Assembly (NCBI GenBank): GCA_944389895.1
Contig: CALXOA010000121.1
Location: forward strand, 1-33,138
DNA length: 33,138 bases
Source of the DNA: an uncultured Victivallis sp.
GTDB lineage: Bacteria; Verrucomicrobiota; Lentisphaeria; Victivallales; Victivallaceae
Reading direction: 5' to 3'
The position numbers and the translations under genes are program-made. Positions 26,301 to 33,138 of this stretch are shown here, piece by piece (the stretch's first letter is position 1; every line of letters starts with the position of its first letter). Below the pieces are notes generated by a model. That model ran no database searches. It was given only the letters and a program-made list of their open reading frames with translations, and had not been told where the DNA came from.

Positions 26301-26496
26301 CGGCTTGTTCTCCGGTGGAGCTGGGGCCGCCGAGAATCAGTTGAGAAGAGTTGCTGCGCATGATGACGGTTTTTCCTTCGCAGATGTTTTCCAGGGTATT
26401 CAGGTTTTGGAATGTCTCTTCGATCAGAGGTGCGGCCGGCAACTGGCAACTCCAGAGAGCCAGAACCAGAAAAGCGATGCTGAAACGATAACTCAT
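23377..26496 (-). CDS. secreted GH42-like (beta-galactosidase-type) protein, 1039 aa
   Basis: A signal peptide (MSYRFSIAFLVLALWSCQLP) is followed by a jelly-roll-like region (about 22-210), an amidotransferase-like region (about 215-430), and a TIM barrel (about 450-800) with the style of GH42: EIIDWKRLDEIVAAVGRKG, LWIDYLRNVKKFSLEDVNQR and a likely nucleophile Glu736 in ITGENGWPKA. A second amidotransferase-like domain (about 810-930) matches the GH42 trimerisation domain. The Asn-Glu pair expected for the acid/base is not visible: the region reads VAMWCTPYTHSSDF. It may therefore use another residue or be inactive. AAGGA lies nine bases before the ATG. It follows a prepilin-like gene by 38 bp in the regulator operon starting at 28411. 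Confidence 0.7.
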   Translation of the reverse strand: MSYRFSIAFLVLALWSCQLPAAPLIEETFQNLNTLENICEGKTVIMRSNSSQLILGGPSSTGEQAGVRIPSPAPFGAFRLTLENFHWSHNAPLGGHPTEIRLLNSLKQGYVITMGATQLALHRQDAPDQRVELARISNLWSAGTGYTVPRTFTAERSPAGEWKLQFSGIDPLLSATDNRYQDMNSVSLTYGVYIHGYSANLGALRLERIEDSSDRNDGDARVAILDPWGGSGSTGSVAAAAAALRRPDRPIRILPGNSEHPSLSGIDCLIVPGAALAGSDLDAILDYLRRGGKLLLWGKLNWDLSTPAGHRFCERILGTTRLPQSRECSPLTLTPTGKTLSGLHPLENRKFDNLALLLLDNTIEKQSLLPEVEIINLAEATFSDRNWIQQPDRFTGTPLQLTIHRAGEFSGSRILYAALPLEASDPAFAPVMNALLTCLDTTRESPFQASPQAAGLSRRNFFSYPGAVFGSLCFANYGYLDDPIFDEDMDLAEAQVICYCIPWLMTPQDGEIIDWKRLDEIVAAVGRKGRKLMLDPYPYNFNWDAFSWKPKDAVYQPQFEQLFLDALRKIAMRYGDNQTLVAMWCTPYTHSSDFAVYRTPENHRLWIDYLRNVKKFSLEDVNQRYGLSLKSFDEVPFPEEDQSRPFNIGPIWSDYTDFHLDSYQSFLRKAIRTIREVVPDLSLTIRTAFMDPAPSMAVAAEFSDVATHIECLETSINTEGFYRSYALGFGIPITGENGWPKATPAATRMALADYLMGNYAALTYSFDGFRWARASYPEFREVALVKRRMAGSRYPQAELGLLLPDSTLYSSRPANFFSIEKHPSLELTMERLSYPFAGVSSELPRLDGIRVVLDTGTNRVFSPRLKAALTAFLDRGGIFIGFPESGKFTRDGSAGFLATLKLPEKPGEYTVGTGRVILLDDVTKQTPDSLQQLFERLELKRPVTISVPVSNTLLERETERFLILFDKQTKLVGSFFKESTHAAKLAQLPSQTLTITPHFDFSRVVNAVDETPIPVENGSVKVELPPSRFLILRFEHTGR

Positions 26497-26534
26497 CGGA
26501 TATGTTCCTTGATGTTGTGATTCTGGGGGCAGGT

Positions 26535-27254
26535 TCATTCGTGATCACCGATATACTGTTGATGGTCATGACGGCTCACCCAGGAGACGTTTCCGCTGAG
26601 GATCCACTGATACTGTCCTGTCGGGTAGCCGCTGCCGTCGTTCATATGACAGGTGTAAAGCAGCGCCCAGTCGCCGCTTCCCCAGGTCGGTCGGGCCATG
26701 CAGAAAAGCATCGGCTCATTCAATTTCGGCTGGGTGATTTTCCGTCCGTCAAGTCGGGAACCGTAGGTTGCGTAATAAGGGTAATGCTTGGCGGCGTTGA
26801 AGTTACCGAAGTGGAACGGGCAGAAGGAGAGGGTTTTTGCGTCGCAGTAGAGCTCGAAATTCCAATACCATCTCTTCTTGGTGACACCGTCGCGGACTTC
26901 CGTGGCGCCGGCGTTGATGTCGCTGGTCATACCGGCTCCGGGAACCCAGGTCGGATCCATGGTCATCAGGAAGTCGTTATGGTCATTTGCGTAAAAAAGC
27001 ACGGCAGTTCCGAGTTGTTTGAGTTGATTGAGGTCGGCAGTCATTTTGGCGCGCATTCGCGCCTTGTTCAGTGCGGGCAGCAGCAGCCCGGCGAGGATGG
27101 CGATGATCGCAATAACAACCAGTAATTCGATCAATGTGAATGGGCGGCGTCCCCGATGGCTTTCCCTGTTTCCGGAAAAATTCAATGCAAAGCGATTGGC
27201 CTGGATTTCGGCATGGAGAGGAGCTTGGGCTCTGAGAGAGAGATTTTCTTTCAT
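26535..27254 (-). CDS. prepilin-like protein (DUF1559/PulG type)
   Basis: This 239-residue protein has a long basic leader (about 38 residues, ending HRGRRP), then [17 protein letters not shown] and [13 protein letters not shown], as in the other two prepilin-like proteins here. The C-terminus [11 protein letters not shown] is at the place of the H-X9-DG motif but does not fit it. I chose the ATG at 27254, with AAAGGAG 12 bases upstream. An in-frame ATG at 27302 overlaps the regulator stop (ATGA), but the codons between the two starts differ from the paralogous locus at 32804-32849 without respect for codon position, as expected of untranslated sequence. It lies between the regulator gene and the GH42-like gene. 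Confidence 0.82.
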   Translation of the reverse strand: MKENLSLRAQAPLHAEIQANRFALNFSGNRESHRGRRPFTLIELLVVIAIIAILAGLLLPALNKARMRAKMTADLNQLKQLGTAVLFYANDHNDFLMTMDPTWVPGAGMTSDINAGATEVRDGVTKKRWYWNFELYCDAKTLSFCPFHFGNFNAAKHYPYYATYGSRLDGRKITQPKLNEPMLFCMARPTWGSGDWALLYTCHMNDGSGYPTGQYQWILSGNVSWVSRHDHQQYIGDHE

Positions 27255-27298
27255 GGCGATGACGGTCTCCTTTATGATTGTGGATGAAAGGTTGAAAT

Positions 27299-28411
27299 TC
27301 ATCTGGATACTCTGTTTGCTATGGCTGCGGTCGAGTTGCGGACGATCAATTCCGGTGGGATCCGGTACTGAAGCGGTGGCTGACCGGTCCGGGCCGGGCC
27401 GAGCAGAAGTTCTCCGGCCAGTTTGCCCATCTGATAGAAATTCTGAGCGACCGTGGTCAAGGACGGTGTGGTGTAGGCGGTGCGGTCAATGTTGTCGAAT
27501 CCTGCAACCGATATCATCTCCGGGACCCGGATTCCCCGTTCGTTCAGAAGTTGAATGATCAGAAGCGCCACCACGTCGTTGCTGCAGAAGATCGCAGTCG
27601 GCGGTTCCGGGCGGGCCAGTTCGGCATCGAGCCAGGTTTTGACGAATTCCGTATCGAGCGAAGCCAGCGGTTCCGGAATGATGCCGATACGGCCCGGAAC
27701 CGGCAATCCGCGACTTCCGAGGGCGGTGATGACTCCGGCGAATCGTTCCGATACACTGATCCGATCGAGTTGAACGGTGAGGTAGGCGATCCGGCGGTGG
27801 CCCAGATTGTAAAGGTGGTCGATCATCAATTTGGCTCCGGCGGCGTTGTCGGTCAGTACACTGTCACAGGCAAGTTCCGCAAAACAGCTGTCGACGAGTA
27901 CGAAACGGAATCGGTTGGCTCTGAGGCGGCGGAGTTCCGCGAGTACCTCTGGCGCCGGTTCCGGCCAGATCACCATGCCGCTGCAGCCGTTCCGGCAGTT
28001 CTGCAGCAGCTTCGCTTCGCCGGCGGAATCGCTGTAGAAATTGATTCCGACGTTGCCCCCGGCCGGGGCGATGGTGTCATACAGCCCCTCCAGCAGACCA
28101 TGGCGGACGTTGCTGCCGACCTCGCCGGATTTCGGACTGATGAAGCGCAGCCAGCTGGCGCTTTCAGCTTCATGAGCCTCTGCCGATGGCAGGGGATCAC
28201 AGACGAAGGTACCGCGTCCGCGGGTTCGGGTAATGTAGCCGTCGGCAGTCAGAGAAGCCAGACTTTTGGCCACGGTCAGGCGGCTGGTGTTGAACTCTTC
28301 GACCAGATCGCGTTCGGTGGGCAGTTTTCGCCCCGGCGGATATTCCCCGCAGAGGATCCGCTCCTTGATGGTATCTTCAATTTTTTTGTAGATCAGTGAT
28401 TCGCTAATCAT
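27299..28411 (-). CDS. GntR/LacI-type (AraR-like) transcriptional regulator
   Basis: This 370-residue regulator has a GntR winged helix ([52 protein letters not shown]) followed by a LacI/GalR sugar-binding domain with [33 protein letters not shown] and [20 protein letters not shown]. The SND motif that usually touches the sugar is intact. It is closely related to the regulator cut by the right edge of the window. Its promoter is a perfect consensus. It is the first gene of an operon with the prepilin-like and GH42-like genes, which it probably controls together with itself. The ATG at 28411 has no clear Shine-Dalgarno sequence. Confidence 0.9.
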   Translation of the reverse strand: MISESLIYKKIEDTIKERILCGEYPPGRKLPTERDLVEEFNTSRLTVAKSLASLTADGYITRTRGRGTFVCDPLPSAEAHEAESASWLRFISPKSGEVGSNVRHGLLEGLYDTIAPAGGNVGINFYSDSAGEAKLLQNCRNGCSGMVIWPEPAPEVLAELRRLRANRFRFVLVDSCFAELACDSVLTDNAAGAKLMIDHLYNLGHRRIAYLTVQLDRISVSERFAGVITALGSRGLPVPGRIGIIPEPLASLDTEFVKTWLDAELARPEPPTAIFCSNDVVALLIIQLLNERGIRVPEMISVAGFDNIDRTAYTTPSLTTVAQNFYQMGKLAGELLLGPARTGQPPLQYRIPPELIVRNSTAAIANRVSR

Positions 28412-28439
28412 TTTTGGGCTTTTCTTTCGGTTTTTTCTT

Positions 28440-28474
28440 TATAATATTATACCAAAAGATAATCCAAATGTCAA
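28440..28474 (-). promoter_or_regulatory. consensus promoter with palindromic -10, regulator-prepilin-GH42-like operon
   Basis: On the minus strand TTGACA (28469-28474) and TATAAT (28446-28451) are separated by exactly 17 bases, a perfect consensus. The -10 is the first half of a 12-bp palindrome, TATAATATTATA (28440-28451), which could be an operator for the regulator. Confidence 0.85.
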
Positions 28475-28681
28475 TATGTCGGTTATTTTTTTTGAAAAAA
28501 TATTTTTTGGGGGCTGAAAACGCGAAGCGTTGTCGGGGAATCCGGTATTGGATAAGCCATTATTCGGGACGAGGAGCGCCCCGGTTCCGGTTCGCGGGAA
28601 AAGGGGGGCAGGGGATGCGAAACAGTGGGGGGCTACAGGGAACGGCAAGGTGAGTAGAATAGTTCTGCAGGAGGGAAAACA

Positions 28682-28713
28682 GCCGTCCGCCCGGAATGAA
28701 CCGGTCGGACGGC
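28682..28713 (-). terminator. possible distal terminator hairpin
   Basis: GCCGTCCG and CGGACGGC (28682-28689, 28706-28713) pair, and CCGG pairs with CCGG inside after one mismatch. On the minus strand it is followed by TGTTTTCCC, a short T-run. It lies 290 bp after the hydrolase stop, so the assignment is tentative. Confidence 0.35.
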
Positions 28714-29004
28714 ACGTTGTGGGGAACCGGATTTTCTTTTTCTCATCACCTGATGTCCACGATCACACCAGAAAGCGGTACCGGTTCAATGATACAGTCA
28801 ATCAGTCGACGCCTGTGAAAACTTTTCCGGAACGGGGGATTTCCGGTTGGAGAAACAGCCGGCATTGTTTTGCCGGAAGGTTCCGGCCGTTTTCCGGCTG
28901 TGAACCGGACCGGCCGGGCTGCCGCGACCGTAACCGCTGCAGCCGGGTAATGCTGCAACGGTGAATCATGGAACGGTTGCGATTCATGGATCTCTCAGAA
29001 ATTG

Positions 29005-32000
29005 TCACTTCAGGGTCAGCTGATTGAATAGATTCTGGTTTTTTGCGTCACCGATGCCGCCGCCCCACTCGAGGTACCCCCGGCGTGCTTCGCCGTTGTT
29101 GCTGTTGACGAGTGCGGAGATTCCGAAGCGTCTGCCCGGCTCGAAAGTTCCAAGTTCGAGCTCCTCGGCATCAAGTTCGATCCGGTACAATTGCCACTTC
29201 TGAGTCGCCGTGAATGTGAGACGCGATTTCTCCAGCAGTCGTTCCTCGCCTTGTCTGATTGCGCTGTGGCGGTAGACGACCGGCCCGTTTTCAGTCATCG
29301 CCGCAGTGATTTCCACCATGGTAGGCATGGGAATACGGTTGTTGTAAAGCGGCTGCAATGCAATCTGGACCGAATCTCCGCGCCATGCGCTTGAGGCTGG
29401 TTCCGGCTGATGAAACTTGTCGTCATGGACCAGTACCTGAACTTCAAGCCCGGTTTTTGTACGGAAGATCCGCATGGCGGCCTGAATGTCCGCATTCCGC
29501 TGATCGCTCTGCCACGCCTTCCAGTTTTGAAATTTGTGCCAGTTCCCGGAAGCCGGGGTGGCGGGATCGATTTCGTCGGCGGAAGCGTCACGTACAGGAA
29601 CATCCAGAAACTCAATTTGCCACTTCCGGAACGGCAGTACCACTGTGCCGCCGCGTCCGCCACCGTCGGAGAGTTCAAGCTGCAACTGTTGATCCGGCTC
29701 CGGCAGTTTCCCGAAATCGACGGTGATATGGAACAGTTTCCGGCTGCGTGGGGGAATCTCGAGTTTCTCCGGCAAACCGGAAGCGGTTGCACCGGCGGGC
29801 AGTTTCAGACGCGGTTGTGCCGTCAGCGGTTCGTTTCCGAGATTGTTGGCGACAAAGGGAAGAGTCAGCTTCGGGGAGGACAGCAGATAACCGTCCTGGT
29901 CGTAAGCCAGCTCTGCGAGATCCGGCAGATACTGGTAGACCAGCGGTAATACCCGCAGGGGACGCGGACGGAAATTGCGAGCCAGCGTAAAGAGACGCAT
30001 CGCTTCCGTGTCGCGTTTCAGCAACGGTTCAACCGTGCTTCGCGGGACCGACAGATAGATCAGACGGTCGGAGACAGGGAGTTTCCCGTTGTCCGGCAGC
30101 GGGAGCGGGCGGCCGTCGATTCCGTTCACCGTTTCGGGCTGGAAGCCGGCGGGCAGTGTGGCAATCGCATTGTCGCGGTCTGCGTAGAGAGCGACTACCG
30201 CCCGATCACCGGAGACGAAAGCACGGGAACGATCGACTCCCTGTGCCGGCAGGTCACCGGCATATTCAAACCCGGCCAGCTGTCGGATTGCACCGACGTA
30301 AGCAGCCATCGAGCGCATCGGGGTGAAATTGCGGTCCATCATGCCGAAATTATTCTGATTTTCATCATAATAGTAATAGATGAAAGTATAGAACTGCGAC
30401 ACTCCGCACGCTTTGCCTTCAATCGCTTTGGCGGCGATCCACGCGCCGCTGAGACGATCCGCCGCGACGGGAGCGCGCTCACCGCCGCGCGGCCACGGTT
30501 TACCGCATTCTGAAATCAGAAATGGTATGCCGTCGTTTCCGTGGCCCCCGGTCAGCTTGCGGAAATCCGAAACCATCTGCTCGAATTGCAGCGGGGTCTG
30601 GTAGTCGTGAAAGCTGAAGTAGTCACTCACATCAAGAATCCCGTTGGCGATGTAGGGGCCGATCACCTCCGGGGTGCGGATGCCGCCGGTGAATACTCCG
30701 CCGCAGAGAGGGGTATCCACTCCGGCGTTCCGGAAAGTCCAGGCAATTGTACGGTGCAGGGCGGCGACCTGATCTCCCGGCAGATGGGCACCAAAGCCGA
30801 TTTCCGGTTCGTTCCAGACTTCCAGAATGGAATGGCGGTTCCGCCATTTCTCCGCGATCGTTCGCCAGGAAGCGGCAGTATGAATGAGATCGGCGGGGTA
30901 GGGGGATCCCGGTTTTCCCGGATCGTTTCTGACTGCTCCGGTCCACGACGGCGCGTCGTGCCAGACGTCGAGGAACTGCAATCCGCAGGAGCGGCAGAAG
31001 TCGCGAATCGCCTCCCCGTTTCCGGCAGAGAGGCCCCAGTTGAAACGTCCCTGCTCCGGTTCGAGAGTATTCCAGGTCAGACGGTCGCGGACGGCCGCGA
31101 TCCCGACGCGTTTCAGAAAACGCACGGCCGATTCGAAATTTCCGCGTTCGTTGTAGACCGGAAAGATGGAGAAAGCCGCATCAACCGCGAAATAGGAATC
31201 CGGCTTTCCGGTGAAATCCGGCATGGCGATCGCTCCGCCGCGCCAGCCCAGTTCCGGGAAGACGATCTCATAGAAACCATTCTGTGCCGGTACCGGCACG
31301 TGAAGCGCTGCACCGGAAAATTCCGCCACTCCCGTGATGTCGGGTTTGTCTGCCCCGTACCGGAAGAGCTGGTATTTCCGTTGTCCGGCGGTCGGTGTTC
31401 CGGAGACTGGAATTGCAAGTGTCGAACCCGGTGCGACAAGCCACTGCTCCGCGCGCCGGGGGGCCGTGACCTTGACCGGAATTTCCCCCGTGAGACGGAT
31501 ATCCCCGATGTACGTGGTCCATTTTACGCGATCTTTCAGGTCGGTGCGGTGAACGGTGAAGGTATAGGTTGTCATCGGTTGCACAAATTCTCCGGCTTTG
31601 CCGCGTCCCCAGCTGGCGAATCCGGAGGGGCCGCCGAAACGTTTCACCGAGAGTTCCTGAACCTCATCCGGATTGCCGGACAGGGGATATTCCTTCTGGT
31701 AGACCCGCCCGGCGGAATCGTAGAAGCGCAGATTCATCTTCGACGCCGGGGTCCGGACTTTAAAACGGAACTCTTCGACATGGAGTGGTACGGCCAGATG
31801 ACGGTCGACTCCGACATAGGCTCCTCCTTCGGAGAAATCCGCGTCGATCCGGAGTGTCGGTTGTCCCCCGAAATGGATCTTTGCATCGAAGTTCAATTCC
31901 CCTTTTGCTCCCGGAAATTCCCGGCCGTCATTGTAGCGCCAGTCCGCATCCGGCACGGCGAGATTTTCCGTGATCACCGCTGCAGTTGCGGCGATGGAAA

Positions 32001-32034
32001 GAAAGGTCATTAAAAACAGAAGTGCTCGAATCAT
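29005..32034 (-). CDS. secreted clan GH-A glycoside hydrolase (GH39-like) with CBM9-like C-terminus
   Basis: This 1009-residue protein has a signal peptide (MIRALLFLMTFLSIAATAA), N-terminal sandwich domains (about 20-280), a TIM barrel (about 285-600) and a C-terminal CBM9/DOMON-like domain (about 840-1009). The acid/base is probably Glu409 in LEVWNEPEIGF and the nucleophile Glu509 in PFLISECGKPW, the clan A pattern; the overall barrel is most like GH39 or related families. The substrate cannot be read from this. AAGGA lies five bases before the ATG, and the gene starts 11 bases after the prepilin-like gene, so both are in the operon of the regulator at the right edge. Confidence 0.8.
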   Translation of the reverse strand: MIRALLFLMTFLSIAATAAVITENLAVPDADWRYNDGREFPGAKGELNFDAKIHFGGQPTLRIDADFSEGGAYVGVDRHLAVPLHVEEFRFKVRTPASKMNLRFYDSAGRVYQKEYPLSGNPDEVQELSVKRFGGPSGFASWGRGKAGEFVQPMTTYTFTVHRTDLKDRVKWTTYIGDIRLTGEIPVKVTAPRRAEQWLVAPGSTLAIPVSGTPTAGQRKYQLFRYGADKPDITGVAEFSGAALHVPVPAQNGFYEIVFPELGWRGGAIAMPDFTGKPDSYFAVDAAFSIFPVYNERGNFESAVRFLKRVGIAAVRDRLTWNTLEPEQGRFNWGLSAGNGEAIRDFCRSCGLQFLDVWHDAPSWTGAVRNDPGKPGSPYPADLIHTAASWRTIAEKWRNRHSILEVWNEPEIGFGAHLPGDQVAALHRTIAWTFRNAGVDTPLCGGVFTGGIRTPEVIGPYIANGILDVSDYFSFHDYQTPLQFEQMVSDFRKLTGGHGNDGIPFLISECGKPWPRGGERAPVAADRLSGAWIAAKAIEGKACGVSQFYTFIYYYYDENQNNFGMMDRNFTPMRSMAAYVGAIRQLAGFEYAGDLPAQGVDRSRAFVSGDRAVVALYADRDNAIATLPAGFQPETVNGIDGRPLPLPDNGKLPVSDRLIYLSVPRSTVEPLLKRDTEAMRLFTLARNFRPRPLRVLPLVYQYLPDLAELAYDQDGYLLSSPKLTLPFVANNLGNEPLTAQPRLKLPAGATASGLPEKLEIPPRSRKLFHITVDFGKLPEPDQQLQLELSDGGGRGGTVVLPFRKWQIEFLDVPVRDASADEIDPATPASGNWHKFQNWKAWQSDQRNADIQAAMRIFRTKTGLEVQVLVHDDKFHQPEPASSAWRGDSVQIALQPLYNNRIPMPTMVEITAAMTENGPVVYRHSAIRQGEERLLEKSRLTFTATQKWQLYRIELDAEELELGTFEPGRRFGISALVNSNNGEARRGYLEWGGGIGDAKNQNLFNQLTLK

Positions 32035-32045
32035 GATTTTCCTTA

Positions 32046-32804
32046 TTAGTTAGAATAGGTGTTCAAAGTACCGCTCACAACAATTTTTGTATATCCGTCG
32101 GCTCGCAGAACTCCGAGATTTCCGGAGCTGACATGGCCATCGACGAAACCCCGGTTACAGCTGCCACCATGGTTGAGGCTGATATTGCCGTTTTCGTTTG
32201 CATCCATCGGGCCGAACACCCATTGTCCGAGTCCGGCGTCGGTTGCATGAGCATTGGAAATCCGACTGTCTACAATCAGCGGCAGCTCACTGGCGCGTTT
32301 GATTTTCACTCTCAGATAGAAGAGGCCGTCGCCCTCGTCCGGTTGCTTTGCGTAATTCCCCATGGTATCGATCTGTGGCGTGTACCATCCGGAGAAAGTA
32401 TTGCTCAGATTGGTACGCAGTACGCCGTAGGTACGCCAATAGCTGGTGGTTGTTCGCGGCGAGGAAGGACAGTAGAGCAGTTTCTGCGTGATCAGATTTT
32501 GATCGACCAGCATTTCACCGTAAGCGATGCAGCCAAGAGGGTGCGGAGCATGGCAGACGAAGTAGTCGCCGAAACTGTCCGCATACATCAATTGTGCCTT
32601 GACGATCTGGCTGATCTGATTGGTACAGCTGATTCTTTTTGCAGTCTCACGTGCTTGATTCAGTGCTGGGAGCAGCATTGCGGCGAGAATCGCGATGATT
32701 GCAATAACAACCAGCAATTCAATAAGTGTGAAAGTATGGTTGCGGAGTTGAAGCGGTGAGTGGGCCGTGTGAAGTTTCGGATTTTTGATGTACACTTTGT
32801 TCAT
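32046..32804 (-). CDS. prepilin-like protein (DUF1559/PulG type)
   Basis: This 252-residue protein has a polar leader ([20 protein letters not shown], then RNHT) before [17 protein letters not shown] and [14 protein letters not shown]. The C-terminal [14 protein letters not shown] fits the H-X9-DG motif of DUF1559 proteins. The chosen ATG follows AAGGAG by 12 bases, the same arrangement as in the prepilin-like gene at 27254. An in-frame ATG at 32849 would overlap the regulator gene by 29 bases and is less likely. The protein ends 11 bases before the secreted GH39-like gene. As for its relatives, a role in exporting or anchoring that enzyme or its substrate is inferred from the gene order only. 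Confidence 0.85.
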   Translation of the reverse strand: MNKVYIKNPKLHTAHSPLQLRNHTFTLIELLVVIAIIAILAAMLLPALNQARETAKRISCTNQISQIVKAQLMYADSFGDYFVCHAPHPLGCIAYGEMLVDQNLITQKLLYCPSSPRTTTSYWRTYGVLRTNLSNTFSGWYTPQIDTMGNYAKQPDEGDGLFYLRVKIKRASELPLIVDSRISNAHATDAGLGQWVFGPMDANENGNISLNHGGSCNRGFVDGHVSSGNLGVLRADGYTKIVVSGTLNTYSN

Positions 32805-32820
32805 GGTACGGACGCTCTCC

Positions 32821-33138
32821 TTAGTTATGGCTGAAAGGGTGAATTTCATTTCGATGTTCCGGCGGAACTGGGGCGGTGGAGTCGCGGATCACCAGTTCAG
32901 GCATAATCCGGTACTGGGAGGAAGGGGCAGGAGGCTCTGCACCCATCAGGAGATTTCCGGCCTGTCTGCCCATTTGATAAAAATCCTGTGCGATTGTGGT
33001 CAGTCCCGGCGACGTGTAAGTTGCCCGGTCAACGTTGTCGAATCCGGCGACCGACCCCATTTCCGGTACCCTGAAACCCTCTTCACGCAGAAGCTGAAAC
33101 ACCAGAAGCGCGACGACACCGATGCTGCAGAAGACCGC
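32821..33138 (-). CDS. GntR/LacI-type regulator, C-terminal part, cut by the right edge
   Basis: The last 105 residues of a sugar-sensing regulator are present; the frame stays open to position 33138. It aligns throughout with the regulator at 27299-28411: [20 protein letters not shown] here and [20 protein letters not shown] there, then [17 protein letters not shown] and the closing [10 protein letters not shown]. The DNA-binding domain lies outside the window but is probably GntR type, as in the paralogue. The motif [12 protein letters not shown] has Ile-Gly where the paralogue has Asn-Asp, at the usual ligand-contact position. It is the likely first gene of the operon with the prepilin-like and GH39-like genes. 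Confidence 0.85.
   Translation of the reverse strand, partial: AVFCSIGVVALLVFQLLREEGFRVPEMGSVAGFDNVDRATYTSPGLTTIAQDFYQMGRQAGNLLMGAEPPAPSSQYRIMPELVIRDSTAPVPPEHRNEIHPFSHN

Larger units (their letters stand above)
28412..29004. other. 593-bp region with no convincing gene
   Basis: Apart from the promoter at 28440-28474, this stretch has no ORF with coding character. It is rich in CCGG-containing inverted repeats, such as GCCGGAA-GG-TTCCGGC near 28872-28887, and an imperfect direct repeat with the core AACGGT...GATTCATGG or GAATCATGG at about 28957-28990. It is the untranslated 3' side of the clan GH-A hydrolase gene that ends at 29005. Confidence 0.5.

Noticed and set aside
28746..28958. Minus-strand 70-codon ORF ending in a hydrolase-like tail (PVPLSGVIVDIR)
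   Set aside because: The last dozen residues resemble the end of a hydrolase, but the rest is Arg/Pro-rich with no start signal; at most a remnant, not supportable as a gene.
30541..32013. Plus-strand ORF (490 codons) opposite the GH39-like gene
   Set aside because: Antisense to a gene with visible catalytic motifs and signal peptide.
1..33138. CRISPR arrays, tRNA or rRNA genes, insertion sequences, phage genes
   Set aside because: No regularly spaced repeats, no cloverleaf or rRNA-like sequence and no transposase or integrase motifs seen in any frame.

Overview
This 33 kb, GC-rich window looks like part of a polysaccharide-utilisation region from a Lentisphaerota bacterium, most likely a Victivallis-like gut organism. 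The assignment is inferred from the content: three prepilin-like proteins with the [17 protein letters not shown] signature placed directly upstream of large secreted glycoside hydrolases, regulators that join a GntR DNA-binding domain to a LacI-type sugar-sensing domain, SGNH hydrolases and many CAZyme-like genes. I see no RNA genes, insertion sequences or CRISPR arrays. The only housekeeping gene is serC.

Region 1 (1-9056, minus strand) is a glycan-degradation cluster. A GntR/LacI-type regulator is followed by a secreted GH2-like enzyme, a secreted jelly-roll protein and two overlapping GH78-type alpha-L-rhamnosidases without signal peptides; the second rhamnosidase runs off the left edge. 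This suggests that a rhamnose-containing glycan is trimmed outside the cytoplasm and finished inside it. The regulator has a convincing promoter with a perfect palindrome at the predicted start of transcription. Region 2 (9057-13969, plus strand) is a LacI regulator, a prepilin-like protein and a secreted clan GH-A hydrolase with a CBM9-like C-terminus. It is read from a consensus promoter flanked by two identical AAAACGTTTT operators.

Region 3 (13980-18480, minus strand) holds two related SGNH-fold proteins, one of which has lost its catalytic Ser and His, a 22-residue micro-lipoprotein ORF, a secreted C39-like peptidase and serC, with three intrinsic terminators. Region 4 (18640-23361, plus strand) holds a divergent ADP-ribosylglycohydrolase-family protein, an 809-residue cytoplasmic protein I do not recognise and a stand-alone glycogen-binding (CBM48/AMPK-type) domain, ending in a 24-bp perfect hairpin.

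Region 5 (23377-33138, minus strand) contains two more regulator, prepilin-like protein, secreted hydrolase units. The regulator of the last unit is cut by the right edge. The three repeats of this gene order, two with clearly paralogous regulators and a shared regulator/prepilin junction, are the most interesting feature of the window. I infer that each unit pairs a sugar-sensing repressor with a substrate-specific pseudopilin and its hydrolase.
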